From Streptomyces gobiensis (GTDB lineage Bacteria; Actinomycetota; Actinomycetes; Streptomycetales; Streptomycetaceae): a stretch of 64,000 nucleotides of DNA. The notes beneath the pieces are model-generated. The model ran no database searches. It was not told where the DNA came from and worked only from the letters and a program-made list of their open reading frames with translations. Below, piece by piece: positions 33,597 to 43,656 of this stretch (positions within the stretch are counted from its first letter, which is position 1; every line of letters begins with the position of its first letter). The position numbers and the translations under genes are program-made. The stretch lies in contig NZ_CP086120.1 in assembly GCF_021216675.1 (NCBI RefSeq), positions 496,001-560,000 of the forward strand, given 5' to 3'.

Positions 33597-34378
33597 GCGG
33601 GGTTCCTCCCGGCTGTGCTTGCGGATGCTGTGGTGGTTCCGGTGGTCTTTTTCGGGGCGGTGGTCTTGGGGATGAACGTCGTGCACACCCCATCGCCGTG
33701 GGCGATGGTGGCCAGACGCTGCACATGGGTGCCCAGCAGACGGGAGAAGACCTCAGTCTCCGCCTCGCACAGCTGCGGGAACTGCTCAGCGGCGTGCGCC
33801 ACCGGGCAGTGGTGCTGGCAGAGCTGCTCACCGATGGAAGCGGGCGCACTCCGCGCAGCGGCAGCGTACCCGTCCTCGGTCAGTGCCTCGGCCAGCGCCT
33901 GGGTACGGTCCTCGGGGGCCGCCTGGTCCATACGCGCCTGATAGCGCTCGGCCTGAGCCTTCGCCCGGGCCCGGGCGAAGGCCGTGACGGCGGCCTCGCC
34001 CTGCTCGCCGCCGCCTGCCGTCTGCGCGATCCAGCGCATGGCATCGGCCGCGAGCTCATCGTATGCCTGCTCAAAGACATCGCGGCCACAATCGGTGAGC
34101 GCGAAGACCTTGGCGGGGCGGCCACGGCCTCGGGAACCGTAGACCCGCTTGGCACGGGGCTCGACGACACCCTCGCTGACCAGAGTGTCCAGATGGCGGC
34201 GGACCGCCGCCTGGGTCAGCTCCAGGCGCTGCGCCAGTTCGGCCGCCGTGGACGGACCATGGTCGAGGATGGAGCGCGCGACCTTGTTGCGGGTGCCGTG
34301 CTGCTCATCCAGCGCGGCGGGCACAGCAGAAGCGCCGGTGACCGAAGTGGCCACCCGCGTCTCCTGAGCTTCACCCAT
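33593..34378 (-). CDS. sufR: Fe-S-sensing repressor SufR
   Basis: SufR represses the suf operon when its own [4Fe-4S] cluster is intact. The 261-residue protein has an N-terminal winged helix (about residues 32-90, [21 protein letters not shown], then the [10 protein letters not shown] wing). Its Cys array is Cys187-x3-Cys191-x12-Cys204, with Cys232 further on, in the right region for cluster binding. The ATG at 34378 lacks a Shine-Dalgarno sequence; an in-frame GTG at 34387 is possible but lies inside the operator. First gene of the operon. Confidence 0.92.
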   Translation of the reverse strand: MGEAQETRVATSVTGASAVPAALDEQHGTRNKVARSILDHGPSTAAELAQRLELTQAAVRRHLDTLVSEGVVEPRAKRVYGSRGRGRPAKVFALTDCGRDVFEQAYDELAADAMRWIAQTAGGGEQGEAAVTAFARARAKAQAERYQARMDQAAPEDRTQALAEALTEDGYAAAARSAPASIGEQLCQHHCPVAHAAEQFPQLCEAETEVFSRLLGTHVQRLATIAHGDGVCTTFIPKTTAPKKTTGTTTASASTAGRNPA

Positions 34379-34386
34379 GTTTTTCA

Positions 34387-34400
34387 CAACACCATTGTTG
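34387..34400. promoter_or_regulatory. SufR operator (CAAC-N6-GTTG)
   Basis: CAAC-ACCATT-GTTG is an exact match to the 14-bp palindrome that I recall being reported for SufR in Streptomyces avermitilis. It lies nine bases upstream of the sufR ATG, where bound repressor would block the start of the operon. Confidence 0.75.
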
Positions 34401-34458
34401 CGTAATTCCGCGAAGCCGGGCAAGTGCTGCCCTGACCCGCACGAATGGGGTGCATCAC

Positions 34459-34476
34459 GTAAGGCAAGCCTTACTT
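34459..34476. promoter_or_regulatory. Iron-box-like palindrome between sufR and the ABC exporter
   Basis: GTAAGGC-AA-GCCTTAC is a perfect 7-bp inverted repeat. Extended, TAAGGCAAGCCTTACTT agrees with the DtxR/IdeR/DmdR1 iron box TWAGGTWAGSCTWACCTWA at about 15 of 19 positions. It lies 81 bases upstream of sufR and 71 bases upstream of the divergent exporter gene, so it could give iron control to either. Confidence 0.55.
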
Positions 34477-34546
34477 CCAGCGGGTACGGAACCCCGGAGA
34501 TACCCCGCGAAACCAGCACCACCCCGGGCTCCCTAGACTCGCCCAT

Positions 34547-35473
34547 ATGCGGAATACGGCGGCTCTCGAGGTCGCAGGGCTGGTGAAGCGGTACGGGTCG
34601 AAAACCGCGGTGAACGGGCTGGATCTGACCGTCGGGTACGGCACCGTGACCGCCGTGCTGGGCCCCAACGGCGCCGGAAAGACCACCACGGTCGAGACCT
34701 GTGAGGGCTACCGCCGTCCGGACGCGGGCACCGTGCGGGTACTGGGCCTCGACCCGGTCACCGAGGCGGCCGCGCTGCGCCCCCGGATCGGGGTCATGCT
34801 GCAGAGCGGCGGTGTCTACCCCGGGGCCCGGGCGGAGGAGATGCTCCGCCATATGGCGAAGCTGCACGCCCACCCGCTGGATGTCGACGCGCTGATCGAG
34901 CGGCTGGGTCTTGGCGGCTGCGGCCGCACCTCCTACCGGCGGCTGTCCGGCGGCCAGCAGCAGCGGCTCTCCCTGGCGATGGCCATCGTGGGGCGCCCCG
35001 AGCTGGTCTTCCTCGATGAGCCGACCGCCGGTCTGGACCCACAGGCACGCCGTGCCACCTGGGACCTGGTGCGAGAGCTGCGCACCGATGGCGTCACCAC
35101 CGTGCTGACCACGCACTTTATGGACGAGGCCGAAGAGCTGGCCGACGATGTCGCGATCATCGACGCGGGCAGGGTCATCGCCCAGGGCGGCCCCGAGGAG
35201 CTGTGCCGTGGCGGCGCCGAGAACACGCTGCGCTTCACCGGCCGCCCCGGGCTCGACCTCGGCTCACTGCTCAAGGCGCTGCCGCTGGACACCGCGGCCG
35301 CCGAGCTGACCCCGGGCGCCTACCGGCTGACCGGCACGGTCGACCCGCAGCTGCTCGCCACCGTGACGTCCTGGTGTGCGCAGAACGGGGTGATGCCGGA
35401 CCGTATCTCGGTGGAGCGGCACACCCTGGAGGACGTGTTCCTGGAGCTGACCGGTAAGGAGCTGCGCGCGTGA
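34547..35473 (+). CDS. ABC-2 type exporter, ATP-binding protein
   Basis: This 308-residue ATPase has Walker A GPNGAGKTT (near residue 43), signature LSGGQQQRLSLAMA, Walker B LVFLDEPTAGLD and the H-loop TTHFMDEAEELADDVAIID. It has the DrrA-like C-terminal extension common in drug or lipid exporters. It overlaps the permease start by four bases (GTGA). The start ATG at 34547 has no strong ribosome site. The location next to sufR is conserved in my memory of S. coelicolor, but the substrate is unknown. Confidence 0.9.
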   Translation: MRNTAALEVAGLVKRYGSKTAVNGLDLTVGYGTVTAVLGPNGAGKTTTVETCEGYRRPDAGTVRVLGLDPVTEAAALRPRIGVMLQSGGVYPGARAEEMLRHMAKLHAHPLDVDALIERLGLGGCGRTSYRRLSGGQQQRLSLAMAIVGRPELVFLDEPTAGLDPQARRATWDLVRELRTDGVTTVLTTHFMDEAEELADDVAIIDAGRVIAQGGPEELCRGGAENTLRFTGRPGLDLGSLLKALPLDTAAAELTPGAYRLTGTVDPQLLATVTSWCAQNGVMPDRISVERHTLEDVFLELTGKELRA

Positions 35474-36264
35474 GCGCCGATACGACGGGGACGACGGGCC
35501 GCTACGCCCCCAAGCCGGGCGCCGCGCCGCGCGGCCGGATGATCGCCGCGCAGGCCGCGCTGGAGACCCGGATGCTGCTGCGCCACGGCGAGCAGCTGCT
35601 GCTCACCGTGGTCATCCCGACGCTGCTGCTGGTGCTTTTCAGCGCGGTGGACATCGTCGATACCGGGGAAGGCAGGCGTGTCGATTTCCTGGCGCCCGGC
35701 ATTCTGGCGCTGGCGGTGCTCTCCACCGCTTTCACCGGGCAGGCCATCTCGACCGGTTTTGAGCGCCGCTACGGCGTGCTCAAGCGGCTGGCCGCTTCGC
35801 CGCTGCCGCGCTGGGGGCTGATGGCGGCCAAGACCTGCTCGGTGCTGGTCATCGAGGTGCTGCAGGTGGTGCTGCTGGCTTCGGTCGCCCTCGCGCTGGG
35901 CTGGTCGCCGCGGGGCGGCCTGGCCGGAGCCGCTGCCGTCCTCCTGCTGCTCCTGGCGGGCACCGCCGCCTTCTCCGGGCTGGGGCTGCTGATGGCCGGG
36001 ACGCTGAAGGCCGAGGCCACGCTGGCCGCGGCGAACCTCGTCTTCATCCTGCTGCTGATCGGGGGCGGGGTGATCGTGCCGCTGCAGAAGTTCCCTGAGC
36101 CGCTGCGGGCGGTGCTTGAGCTGCTGCCGGTCTCCGCGCTGTCGGACGGTTTGCGCACGGTGCTCCAGGACGGTGCCGGCCTGCCCTGGTCCAGCCTCGC
36201 CATTCTTGCGGCGTGGGCGGCCGCGGCGCTTACCGCTGCGGCCCGCTACTTCCGCTGGGAGTGA
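35470..36264 (+). CDS. ABC-2 type exporter, permease
   Basis: This 264-residue membrane protein has six predicted helices and the ABC-2 block IGGGVIVPLQKFPEPLRAVLELLPVSALSDGLR. It forms the channel for the ATPase encoded just upstream, with GTG start at 35470 overlapping it. Of the DrrB type in layout. Its stop is followed within a few bases by the mosaic repeat region. Confidence 0.9.
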   Translation: MSADTTGTTGRYAPKPGAAPRGRMIAAQAALETRMLLRHGEQLLLTVVIPTLLLVLFSAVDIVDTGEGRRVDFLAPGILALAVLSTAFTGQAISTGFERRYGVLKRLAASPLPRWGLMAAKTCSVLVIEVLQVVLLASVALALGWSPRGGLAGAAAVLLLLLAGTAAFSGLGLLMAGTLKAEATLAAANLVFILLLIGGGVIVPLQKFPEPLRAVLELLPVSALSDGLRTVLQDGAGLPWSSLAILAAWAAAALTAAARYFRWE

Positions 36265-36690
36265 ACCGATATGCGGCTCCGCCGCATGGCGGGGCTCCGC
36301 CCCGGCGAGAGGCTGCCGTGGGCGGGTGCCCCCGTACCCCGTCCCTTCCCGGCTGCGGGGGTGCCGTAGGTGGGCGCCGCCGTATCCCGCCCCTTCCCGG
36401 CGGCACCAACACGCGGCTCCGCCGCGTGGCGGGGCTTCGCCCGGCTGCGGGGTGCCGTGGGTGGGTTTCCCCGTATCCCGCCCCTTCCCGTAAACCGGGG
36501 CTTCGCCCCGGGCCCCGGGGGGTGGCTCGGTGCGGGCCGGTGGCCGGGTGTTGTGCCCACCCGTGCCGCCCCTCGGGCGGCCCGAGTGCCCACAACAGGG
36601 TGAGGTCCGGGGGCTGTGGGTGGGCACAACACGGGGTGGGGGGCTGGGGGCGGCAGCCCCCAGTTTCGGGAAGGGGCCGGGTTAGGGGAC
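36265..36690 (+). repeat. Mosaic GC-rich intergenic repeat, copy 2 (longest)
   Basis: This convergent gap is filled with repeat blocks. CGGCTCCGCCGC-A/G-TGGCGGGG occurs twice (from 36273 and 36414), and CCGTA(T/C)CCCG(C/T)CCCTTCCCG three times. One each is seen of the CCGGGGCTTCGCCCCGG hairpin, the TGTTGTG...CACAACA stem-loop (36549-36597, inner stem GCCGCCC-CTC-GGGCGGC) and the end block CAGTTTCGGGAAGGGG... (36661-36689). The end block is identical over 29 bases to copy 3. Not protein-coding. Confidence 0.78.
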
Positions 36691-36704
36691 TCCCACCTCC
36701 GGCA

Positions 36705-36797
36705 ACGGCGCCCAACCACCACCCGACGGACGGAGTCCGGCGCAGGCGTCCGAAGCTTGTGAGGCCCCCTGGGGCCGAACAATGCGAGGACGCCGTT
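36705..36797. repeat. Second repeat block at the pgl stop
   Basis: GGCGCCCAACCACC...CGACGGA and GCGAGGACGCCGT (36784-36796) recur, without the middle insert, at 44697-44735 (GGCGCCCAGCCACCGCCGACGGAGCGAGGACGCCGT). Here the block runs right up to the pgl stop codon. Confidence 0.55.
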
Positions 36798-37551
36798 AAG
36801 AAAGGGAGGCTGCCGCCTCGTCCAGCAGCCACAGCGTGCGGGCCTGCCCATACGCCCCCGCCGCCGGCGCCTGAATCTCGCCCGCCCCCGACAGCGCGAT
36901 GGCCACCGCGTTCGCCTTGTCCTCCCCGGCCGCCAGCAGCCAGACCTCGCGAGCCGCACGGATCGCGGGCAGCGTCAGCGAGACCCGGGTCGGCGGCGGC
37001 TTGGGCGCGCCATGCACACCGACGACGGTGCGCTCGGTCTCCCGTACCCCCGGCAGCTCCGGAAAGAGCGAGGCCACATGCGTATCGGGGCCAACGCCCA
37101 GCAGCAGGACATCGAAGGACGGCACGGGACCGTGGCCGTGGCCTTGGGAGGCCGCTGCGAGCTCGGCCGCATAGGCCTCCGCCGCCGCCTCGGCGTTGTC
37201 ACCGTACGGGCCGTCCGAGGGCGGCATGGCATGCACCCGGGACGGGTCGAGCGGCACAGCGTCCAGCAGGACCTCCCGGGCCTGGGTGCAGTTGCGCTCC
37301 GGGTCACCGTCCGGCAGGAACCGCTCATCGCCCCACCACAGGTCGAGCCGGGACCAGTCCACCGCGCTACGGGCCGGGGAGGCGGCCACCGCCGCGAGCA
37401 CCCCATTGCCGTTACGGCCACCGGTCAGCACCACCGAGGCGGTGCCACGGGAGGTCTGGGCCTCCACGACCGTAGTGATCAGCCGGGCCGCCGTGGCCCG
37501 GGCCATCTCCTCTTTCCCGTGGTGGACCACGACCTGGGGCGTGGTGGTCAT
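36796..37551 (-). CDS. pgl: 6-phosphogluconolactonase
   Basis: Pgl hydrolyses 6-phosphogluconolactone to 6-phosphogluconate in the oxidative pentose phosphate pathway. The 251-residue protein of the DevB/NagB-like family has WGDERFLPDGDPERN and FDVLLLGVGPDTHVASLFP. It is the last gene of the tkt-tal-zwf-opcA-pgl operon, 7 bases after opcA. Its stop codon lies inside a repeat block shared with the region after ctaB. Confidence 0.93.
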   Translation of the reverse strand: MTTTPQVVVHHGKEEMARATAARLITTVVEAQTSRGTASVVLTGGRNGNGVLAAVAASPARSAVDWSRLDLWWGDERFLPDGDPERNCTQAREVLLDAVPLDPSRVHAMPPSDGPYGDNAEAAAEAYAAELAAASQGHGHGPVPSFDVLLLGVGPDTHVASLFPELPGVRETERTVVGVHGAPKPPPTRVSLTLPAIRAAREVWLLAAGEDKANAVAIALSGAGEIQAPAAGAYGQARTLWLLDEAAASLS

Positions 37552-37558
37552 GGGGCGG

Positions 37559-38521
37559 TCACCTTCCGGCTTCGGGTTGAGGTTGAGGCTGAGGTGTCAG
37601 GACGAGCTTGCTCACCCCGTAGCAGAGGGCGTGCTGATACGCCTCGTCCGGGTCGAGCCGGCGCAGCTCCTCCGCGATCAGCTCGGCGGTCGACCGCCGG
37701 TGCAGCGCCACATGCCGGTCCGGCTGCCCCGGCACGGCCAGCTCGGCCAGCTGGCCATGGGGCCGGTCCAGGCAGATCTCCCCCTCGTCGGTGACCAGCC
37801 GGACCGCCGTGATGCCGGGGCCCCTGGAGACCACCCGCTCCACCGGGACCCGCAGCCGGTCGGCCAGCCACAGCGCCAGCAGTTCGGTGCTGGGGTTGTA
37901 CTCCTCGCCCTCGACCACCGCGGAGTTGATCCGGCTGTGCCGCTGGTCCAGCGCCGAGGCGAGCACACTGCGCCAGGGCGTCACCCGGGTCCAGGCCAGG
38001 TCCGTATCGCCCGGTGCGTAGTTCTCCGCGCGCAGCCCAAGGGCCGCGACCGGGTCCTCGGTGGCCGCGGCATCGGTGATACGGCGCTGGGCGAGGGTGC
38101 CGAGCAGATCCCTGGAGGGGTTCCGCGGTGCGTCCTCCGGCCACCAGACGACCACCGGGGCGTCCGGCAGCAGCAGCGGCAGCACCACGCTGTAGGCGTG
38201 CGCGGCCAGCTCACCGTGCAGCCGCAGCAGGACGGTTTCCCCGGTGCCGGTCTCCCCGCCCAGCCGTACTTCGGCGTCGAGCCGTGCCTGAGCGCGGTCA
38301 CGCGGTGAGCGGCCGGGACGCCGGATGACGACGAGGGTCCGGGAGGGGTGCTCCTTGGACGCGTCGCTGGCGGCCCGCAGCGCGTCGTAGTGGTTGCCCT
38401 CGTCCGTGACGATGACGAGGGTCAGCACCATGCCGACGGCCGGGAACCCGGCTGCCCGCCGCGCCTTCACCAGAGCCGCGTTGATCTGGCCGGAGGTGGT
38501 GTCCGTGAGGTCGATGTTCAT
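37559..38521 (-). CDS. opcA: Glucose-6-phosphate dehydrogenase assembly protein OpcA
   Basis: OpcA binds and activates glucose-6-phosphate dehydrogenase, often through redox control. The 320-residue protein starts MNIDLTDTTSGQINAALV and contains VVVWWPEDAPRNPSRDLLG, typical of actinobacterial OpcA. Its ATG overlaps the zwf stop by four bases, so the enzyme and its activator are made together. Confidence 0.93.
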   Translation of the reverse strand: MNIDLTDTTSGQINAALVKARRAAGFPAVGMVLTLVIVTDEGNHYDALRAASDASKEHPSRTLVVIRRPGRSPRDRAQARLDAEVRLGGETGTGETVLLRLHGELAAHAYSVVLPLLLPDAPVVVWWPEDAPRNPSRDLLGTLAQRRITDAAATEDPVAALGLRAENYAPGDTDLAWTRVTPWRSVLASALDQRHSRINSAVVEGEEYNPSTELLALWLADRLRVPVERVVSRGPGITAVRLVTDEGEICLDRPHGQLAELAVPGQPDRHVALHRRSTAELIAEELRRLDPDEAYQHALCYGVSKLVLTPQPQPQPEAGR

Positions 38522-40044
38522 GGCCGCCGCCAGCTCCTACCGTCGCGTGCGAGCATCTCGTCGGCCGCCGCGGGTCCCCAGGTCCCGGCGGTGTACGGCT
38601 CGGGCTTGCCGTTCTTTTCCCAGTACTCCTCGATCGGATCAAGGATCTCCCAGGACCGCTCAACCTCCTGATGGCGCGGGAAGAGGTTGGCGTCGCCCAG
38701 CAGCACATCGAGGATCAGGCGCTCATACGCTTCCGGGCTGGTCTCCGTGAAGGACTCACCATAGGCGAAGTCCATCGTCACATCACGGATCTCCATCGAG
38801 GTGCCGGGCACCTTGGAGCCGAACCGGATGGTGACGCCCTCGTCCGGCTGCACCCGGATGACCAGGGCGTTCTGGCCCAGCTCCTGAGTATCGGTGGTGT
38901 CGAACGGGGAGTAGGGCGCGCGCTGGAAGACCACGGCGATCTCGGTGACCCGGCGGCCGAGCCGCTTGCCGGTGCGCAGATAGAAGGGGACGCCCGCCCA
39001 GCGGCGGTTGTCGATCTCCAGCTTGATCGCGGCGTAGGTGTCGGTCTTCGAGGCGGGGTCGATGCCCTCTTCCTCCAGATAGCCGGGCACCATCTCGCCG
39101 CCCTGCCAGCCCTCCGCGTACTGCCCGCGCACGGTGTGCCTGCCCAGGTCCTCGGGCAGCCGTACGGCGTTCAGCACCTTCAGCTTCTCGGTGACCAGTG
39201 CCTTGGCGTCGAAGGAGGCGGGCTCCTCCATGGCGGTCAGCGCGAGAAGCTGCAGGAGGTGGTTCTGGATGACGTCACGGGCGGAGCCGATGCCGTCGTA
39301 GTAGCCCGCGCGGCCGCCGATACCGATGTCCTCGGCCATGGTGATCTGCACATGGTCCACATACGAGCGGTTCCACAGCGGCTCGAACATCGTATTGGCG
39401 AAGCGCAGCGCCAGGATGTTCTGGACGGTCTCCTTGCCGAGGTAGTGGTCGATCCGGAAGACCTCGCTGGCCCGGAAGACCCCGTGTACGACCTGGTTGA
39501 GCTCCTGGGCGCTGGCCAGATCGTGGCCGAAGGGCTTCTCGACGACCGCGCGTCGCCAGGAGCTCTCGGGGGCGTCGGAGAGCTGGTGCTTCTTGAGCTG
39601 CTGTACGACGGTGGGGAAGAACCTGGGCGGCACCGAGAGATAGAAGGCGAAGTTGCCGCCGGTGCCCCGGACCTTGTCCAGCTCTTCGATGGTGCCCTTG
39701 AGCTTCTGGAACGCCTCATCGTCATCGAAGACGCCGGGTACGAAGCGCATGCCCTCGGCCAGCTGCTGCCAGACCTCTTCCCGGAAGGGGGTGCGGGCGT
39801 GCTGTTTGACCGCGTCATGGACGACCTGTGCGAAGTCCTCGTGCTCCCAGTCGCGGCGGGCGAAACCGATAAGGGAGAAGCCCGGTGGGAGGAGTCCGCG
39901 GTTGGCGAGATCGTAAACGGCGGGCATCAGCTTTTTACGTGACAAATCGCCCGTGACACCAAAAATCACCAGTCCCGACGGCCCCGCGATACGCGGGAGC
40001 CGTCGGTCCTGAGCGTCACGCAGCGGATTGGCTGCGCTGGTCAC
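38518..40044 (-). CDS. zwf: Glucose-6-phosphate 1-dehydrogenase
   Basis: Zwf oxidises glucose 6-phosphate to the lactone, producing NADPH. The 508-residue protein has the nucleotide motif GVTGDLSRKKLMP (residues 29-41), the substrate signature RIDHYLGKETVQN with the catalytic His-Asp region, and VEKPFGHDL. Length is normal. It lies 5 bases after tal and overlaps opcA by four. Confidence 0.96.
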   Translation of the reverse strand: MTSAANPLRDAQDRRLPRIAGPSGLVIFGVTGDLSRKKLMPAVYDLANRGLLPPGFSLIGFARRDWEHEDFAQVVHDAVKQHARTPFREEVWQQLAEGMRFVPGVFDDDEAFQKLKGTIEELDKVRGTGGNFAFYLSVPPRFFPTVVQQLKKHQLSDAPESSWRRAVVEKPFGHDLASAQELNQVVHGVFRASEVFRIDHYLGKETVQNILALRFANTMFEPLWNRSYVDHVQITMAEDIGIGGRAGYYDGIGSARDVIQNHLLQLLALTAMEEPASFDAKALVTEKLKVLNAVRLPEDLGRHTVRGQYAEGWQGGEMVPGYLEEEGIDPASKTDTYAAIKLEIDNRRWAGVPFYLRTGKRLGRRVTEIAVVFQRAPYSPFDTTDTQELGQNALVIRVQPDEGVTIRFGSKVPGTSMEIRDVTMDFAYGESFTETSPEAYERLILDVLLGDANLFPRHQEVERSWEILDPIEEYWEKNGKPEPYTAGTWGPAAADEMLARDGRSWRRP

Positions 40045-40049
40045 CGCCG

Positions 40050-41171
40050 TTACGCCTCCTTCGGGGTGAGGCGCCCCAGCTCGGCCTTGGTGGATTCCAG
40101 CAGGTCGTTCCAGGAAACCTCGAACTTGTCGACGCCCTCCTCCTCCAGCAGCTGGACGACCTCGTCGTAGGAGATGCCCAGCTCCGCGAGGGCGTCCAGG
40201 TCGGCTCGCGCCTGGTCATAACGGCCACGGACGGTGTCCCCGGTGATCTCACCGTGGTCGCCGGTGGCCTCCAGCGTGGCTTCCGGCATGGTGTTGACCG
40301 TGCCCGGGGCGACCAGCTCGGTGACGTAGAGGGTGTCCGGGTAGGCCGGGTCCTTTACGCCGGTCGAGGCCCACAGCGGCCGCTGCGGGTTGGCGCCCTT
40401 GGCGGCCAGCGCCTCCCAGCGGTCGGAGGCGATGAACTCCTCGTACGCCTGGTAGGCGAGCCGGGCATTGGCGAGGGCCGCCTTGCCCTTGAGTGCCTTG
40501 GCCTCCGTGGTGCCCAGCGCGTCCAGGCGCTTGTCGATCTCGGTGTCGACCCGGGAGACAAAGAAGGACGCCACCGAATGGATCGTGGAGACGTCCAGGC
40601 CCCTGGCATCGGCCTTCTCCAGACCGGCCAGATAGGCGTCCATGACCTCGCGGTAGCGCTCCAGCGAGAAGATCAGCGTGACATTGACGCTGATGCCCTT
40701 GGAGATCACCTCGGTGATCGCCGGAAGGCCCGCCTTGGTGGCAGGGATCTTGATCAGGGTGTTGGGCCGGTCGACCAGCCAGGACAGCTGCTTGGCCTCC
40801 GCGACGGTGGGCCCGGTCTTGTGGGCCAACCGCGGGTCGACCTCGATGGAGACCCGGCCGTCCCGGCCGCCGGTGGCGTCGAAGACCGGCCGCAGGATGT
40901 CGGCGGCGTCCCGGACATCGGCGGTGGTGATCATGCGGATCGCCTCGTCGACGGTGACACCGCGCGAGGCGAGATCCGCCAGCTGCTGCTCATATCCATC
41001 ACCGCCACCCGAGATCGCCTTCTGGAAGATCGACGGGTTGGTGGTGACTCCGACAACATACTGCTGGTCAAGGAGCTCAGCGAGATTGCCGGACGTGATG
41101 CGCTCGCGCGACAGGTCGTCCAGCCAGATCGCGACGCCCTCTTCCGAGAGGCGCTGCAAAGCGTCTGTCAT
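40050..41171 (-). CDS. tal: Transaldolase
   Basis: Transaldolase moves a dihydroxyacetone unit between sugar phosphates in the non-oxidative pentose phosphate pathway. The 373-residue protein has the Schiff-base lysine in [10 protein letters not shown] and starts [12 protein letters not shown]. The ATG at 41171 has TAGGAG upstream; the longer frame reaching towards tkt is ignored. It lies 37 bases after tkt. Confidence 0.95.
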   Translation of the reverse strand: MTDALQRLSEEGVAIWLDDLSRERITSGNLAELLDQQYVVGVTTNPSIFQKAISGGGDGYEQQLADLASRGVTVDEAIRMITTADVRDAADILRPVFDATGGRDGRVSIEVDPRLAHKTGPTVAEAKQLSWLVDRPNTLIKIPATKAGLPAITEVISKGISVNVTLIFSLERYREVMDAYLAGLEKADARGLDVSTIHSVASFFVSRVDTEIDKRLDALGTTEAKALKGKAALANARLAYQAYEEFIASDRWEALAAKGANPQRPLWASTGVKDPAYPDTLYVTELVAPGTVNTMPEATLEATGDHGEITGDTVRGRYDQARADLDALAELGISYDEVVQLLEEEGVDKFEVSWNDLLESTKAELGRLTPKEA

Positions 41172-41208
41172 GGGGTTTGCATCTCCTACGGTGGTTCGAA
41201 TACGGGCG

Positions 41209-43302
41209 TCAGCGCGCGGCGGCCGCTGGCCCTGCGACAGATTCAAGCGAGTCCCGGGCGGCGTCGGCCACCGCGTCACCGGTCAGGCCGAACTCCTGGA
41301 ACAGCACCTTGTAGTCAGCCGACGCACCGAAGTGCTCAAGGGACACGATCCGGCCGGCCTCACCTACATATCGGTACCAGCTCTGCGCGATCCCGGCCTC
41401 AACCGCGACACGGGCCTTGACCGACGGCGGCAGCACCGAGTCCCGGTACGCCTGGTCCTGCTCCTCGAACCACTCCACACAGGGCATGGAGACCACCCGG
41501 GTGGGGATTCCGGCGGCCTGCAGCTGCTCCCGGGCCTCGACGGCGAGCTGCACCTCGGAGCCCGTGCCCATCAGTATGACCTGGGCGTCGCCGCCCTCGG
41601 CCTCGAACAGCACATAGCCGCCCTTGGCCGCGTCGTCATTGGCGCTGTAGGTCGGCACGTTCTGCCGGGTGAGCGCGATGCCGTGCGGGGCGGGCCTGTC
41701 GCTGTGCCGCTTGAGGACCTCTCGCCAGGCGATGACGGTCTCATTGGCGTCGGCCGGGCGGACAATGTTCAGGCCCGGGATGGCACGCAGCGCGGACAGG
41801 TGCTCGACCGGCTGATGGGTTGGGCCGTCCTCGCCCAGGCCGATGGAGTCATGGGTCCACACATAGGTGACCGGCGTCTTCATCAGCGCGGCCAGCCGCA
41901 CGGCCGGGCGCATGTAGTCCGAGAAGACGAGGAAGGTGCCGCCGTAGATCCGGGTGTTGCCGTGCAGCGCGATGCCGTTCATGGTCGCGCCCATGGCGTG
42001 CTCGCGGATGCCGTAGTGCACGGTGCGGCCGTAGGGGTCGGCGCCGGGCAGCGGGTTGTCCGCGGGGAGGAACGAGGTGTTCTCGATCGTGGTGTTGTTC
42101 GAGCCCGCGAGGTCGGCGGAGCCGCCCCACAGCTCGGGTACGACCGGGCCCAGCGCCTTGAGCACCGCACCGGAGGCCTTGCGGGTGGCGACGTCCTTGC
42201 CCGGTTCGAAGGTGGGCAGGACCTCCTCCCAGCCCTCCGGCAGCTCGCCTGCCTGGATACGGTCGAACTCCGCGGCCCGCTCCAGATTGGCGCTGCGCCA
42301 GGCGGCCAGCTCCTTGTCCCACTCGGCGTGCGCCTCACGGCCCCGGTCGATGGCCTGCCGGGTGTGCGTCAGCACGCGCTCCTCGACCTGGAAGTCCAGA
42401 GCGGGGTCGAAGCCGAGCACCTTCTTGGTCTCGGCGACCTCCTCGGCGCCCAGCGCGGAGCCGTGCGCGGCCTCGGTGTTCTGCGCCCCGGGGGCGGGCC
42501 AGGCGATGATCGAGCGGGCCGCGATGATCGACGGACGCTCGGTCTCGTCCCGTGCCGCCTTCAGCGCCGTGAACAGGCCCTGGGGGTCCAGGTCGCCGTT
42601 GGGTGCCTGGTCGACCCGCTGCACATGCCAGCCGTACGCCTCGTACCGCTTCAGCACGTCCTCGGAGACGGCGGTCTCGGTGTCTCCCTCGATGGAGATG
42701 TGATTGTCATCCCACAGCAGGACCAGATTGCCCAGCTTCTGGTGCCCGGCGAGCGAGGAAGCCTCGCCGGAGACGCCCTCCTGCAGACAGCCGTCACCGG
42801 CGATGACCCAGATGGTGTGGTCGAAGGGGGCCTCGCCCCTGGGGGTCTGCGGGTCGAACAGACCGCGCTCGTAGCGGGTGGCCATCGCCATGCCCACCGC
42901 GTTGGCGATGCCCTGACCCAGCGGCCCGGTGGTGGTCTCGACGCCGACCGTGTGCCCGAACTCCGGGTGGCCCGGGGTCTTGCTGCCCCAGGTACGGAAG
43001 GACTTCAGATCATCCAGCTCCAGACCGTATCCAGCCAGGTAGAGCTGGATGTACAAGGTCAGGCTGGAGTGTCCCGCCGAGAGCACGAAGCGGTCCCGCC
43101 CCGTCCACTGGGGGTCGGCCGGGTCGTGCCGCATCAGCTTCTGGAACAGCACATACGCGGCCGGGGCCAGACTCATCGCCGTGCCCGGGTGGCCGTTACC
43201 GACCTTCTGCACGGAATCCATTGCAAGGACCCGGACGGTATCGACGGCACGCTGGTCCAGATCGGTCCACTCGAACTCTGTGGTGGTCGGCTTGGTGCTC
43301 AC
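41209..43302 (-). CDS. tkt: Transketolase
   Basis: Transketolase is a ThDP enzyme of the pentose phosphate pathway. The 697-residue protein has the N-terminal [12 protein letters not shown], the ThDP motif [19 protein letters not shown], the pyrimidine-domain block [10 protein letters not shown] and [20 protein letters not shown]. The start is GTG at 43302. It is the first gene of the operon. A -10-like TAGGCT on the minus strand at 43372-43367 would give a leader of about 60 bases. Confidence 0.96.
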   Translation of the reverse strand: MSTKPTTTEFEWTDLDQRAVDTVRVLAMDSVQKVGNGHPGTAMSLAPAAYVLFQKLMRHDPADPQWTGRDRFVLSAGHSSLTLYIQLYLAGYGLELDDLKSFRTWGSKTPGHPEFGHTVGVETTTGPLGQGIANAVGMAMATRYERGLFDPQTPRGEAPFDHTIWVIAGDGCLQEGVSGEASSLAGHQKLGNLVLLWDDNHISIEGDTETAVSEDVLKRYEAYGWHVQRVDQAPNGDLDPQGLFTALKAARDETERPSIIAARSIIAWPAPGAQNTEAAHGSALGAEEVAETKKVLGFDPALDFQVEERVLTHTRQAIDRGREAHAEWDKELAAWRSANLERAAEFDRIQAGELPEGWEEVLPTFEPGKDVATRKASGAVLKALGPVVPELWGGSADLAGSNNTTIENTSFLPADNPLPGADPYGRTVHYGIREHAMGATMNGIALHGNTRIYGGTFLVFSDYMRPAVRLAALMKTPVTYVWTHDSIGLGEDGPTHQPVEHLSALRAIPGLNIVRPADANETVIAWREVLKRHSDRPAPHGIALTRQNVPTYSANDDAAKGGYVLFEAEGGDAQVILMGTGSEVQLAVEAREQLQAAGIPTRVVSMPCVEWFEEQDQAYRDSVLPPSVKARVAVEAGIAQSWYRYVGEAGRIVSLEHFGASADYKVLFQEFGLTGDAVADAARDSLESVAGPAAAAR

Positions 43303-43656
43303 CCTGACTCAGGGCTCCTCTCCACAAAACGAAAGCCGGTGACCTGTCCCTCACCGGGCCTTGTCGAGCCTACCCCTGATAAGAGGTGCACTCTTTCGAG
43401 TGTTCGCCCTGTGGGCACCCGACGCCCAGGGCAACCAAAAGCCAACGGGCGTTTATTCCCTTATCGCCCCGCCGGAACGCCCGGGACCTGCCCGGCTTCC
43501 CCCACCGCCCAACACGACCCACCCCCGAAGCGGGTGGCGTAAGGCCAACGTCTAAAGTGGCGTGGTACGTGCGAGTCTTTACCGGGCCTTCACGCCGGTG
43601 CTCGTTTGTTCCCACATGGCGCCAGCCGCGCATGTCATTTGTGATCAGGGGTGTTC
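43303..43656. promoter_or_regulatory. Divergent tkt / ctaB promoter region
   Basis: About 350 bases with no credible gene. A small hairpin CACTC-TTTC-GAGTG lies at 43389-43402, and a GCCCTG...CAGGGC inverted repeat follows it. A TAGGCT -10-like hexamer (minus strand, 43372-43367) could serve tkt, and TAAAGT (43553-43558) could serve ctaB; both lack a good -35. Confidence 0.4.

Noticed and set aside
36265..36832. Several open frames with Arg/Pro/Gly-rich peptides in both strands
   Set aside because: They are translations of the mosaic repeat; the same peptides recur at the other repeat copies in different frames and lack start signals.
40678..43542. Long plus-strand open frame (954 residues) over tal and tkt
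   Set aside because: Antisense to two certain enzymes; no domain, no ribosome site.
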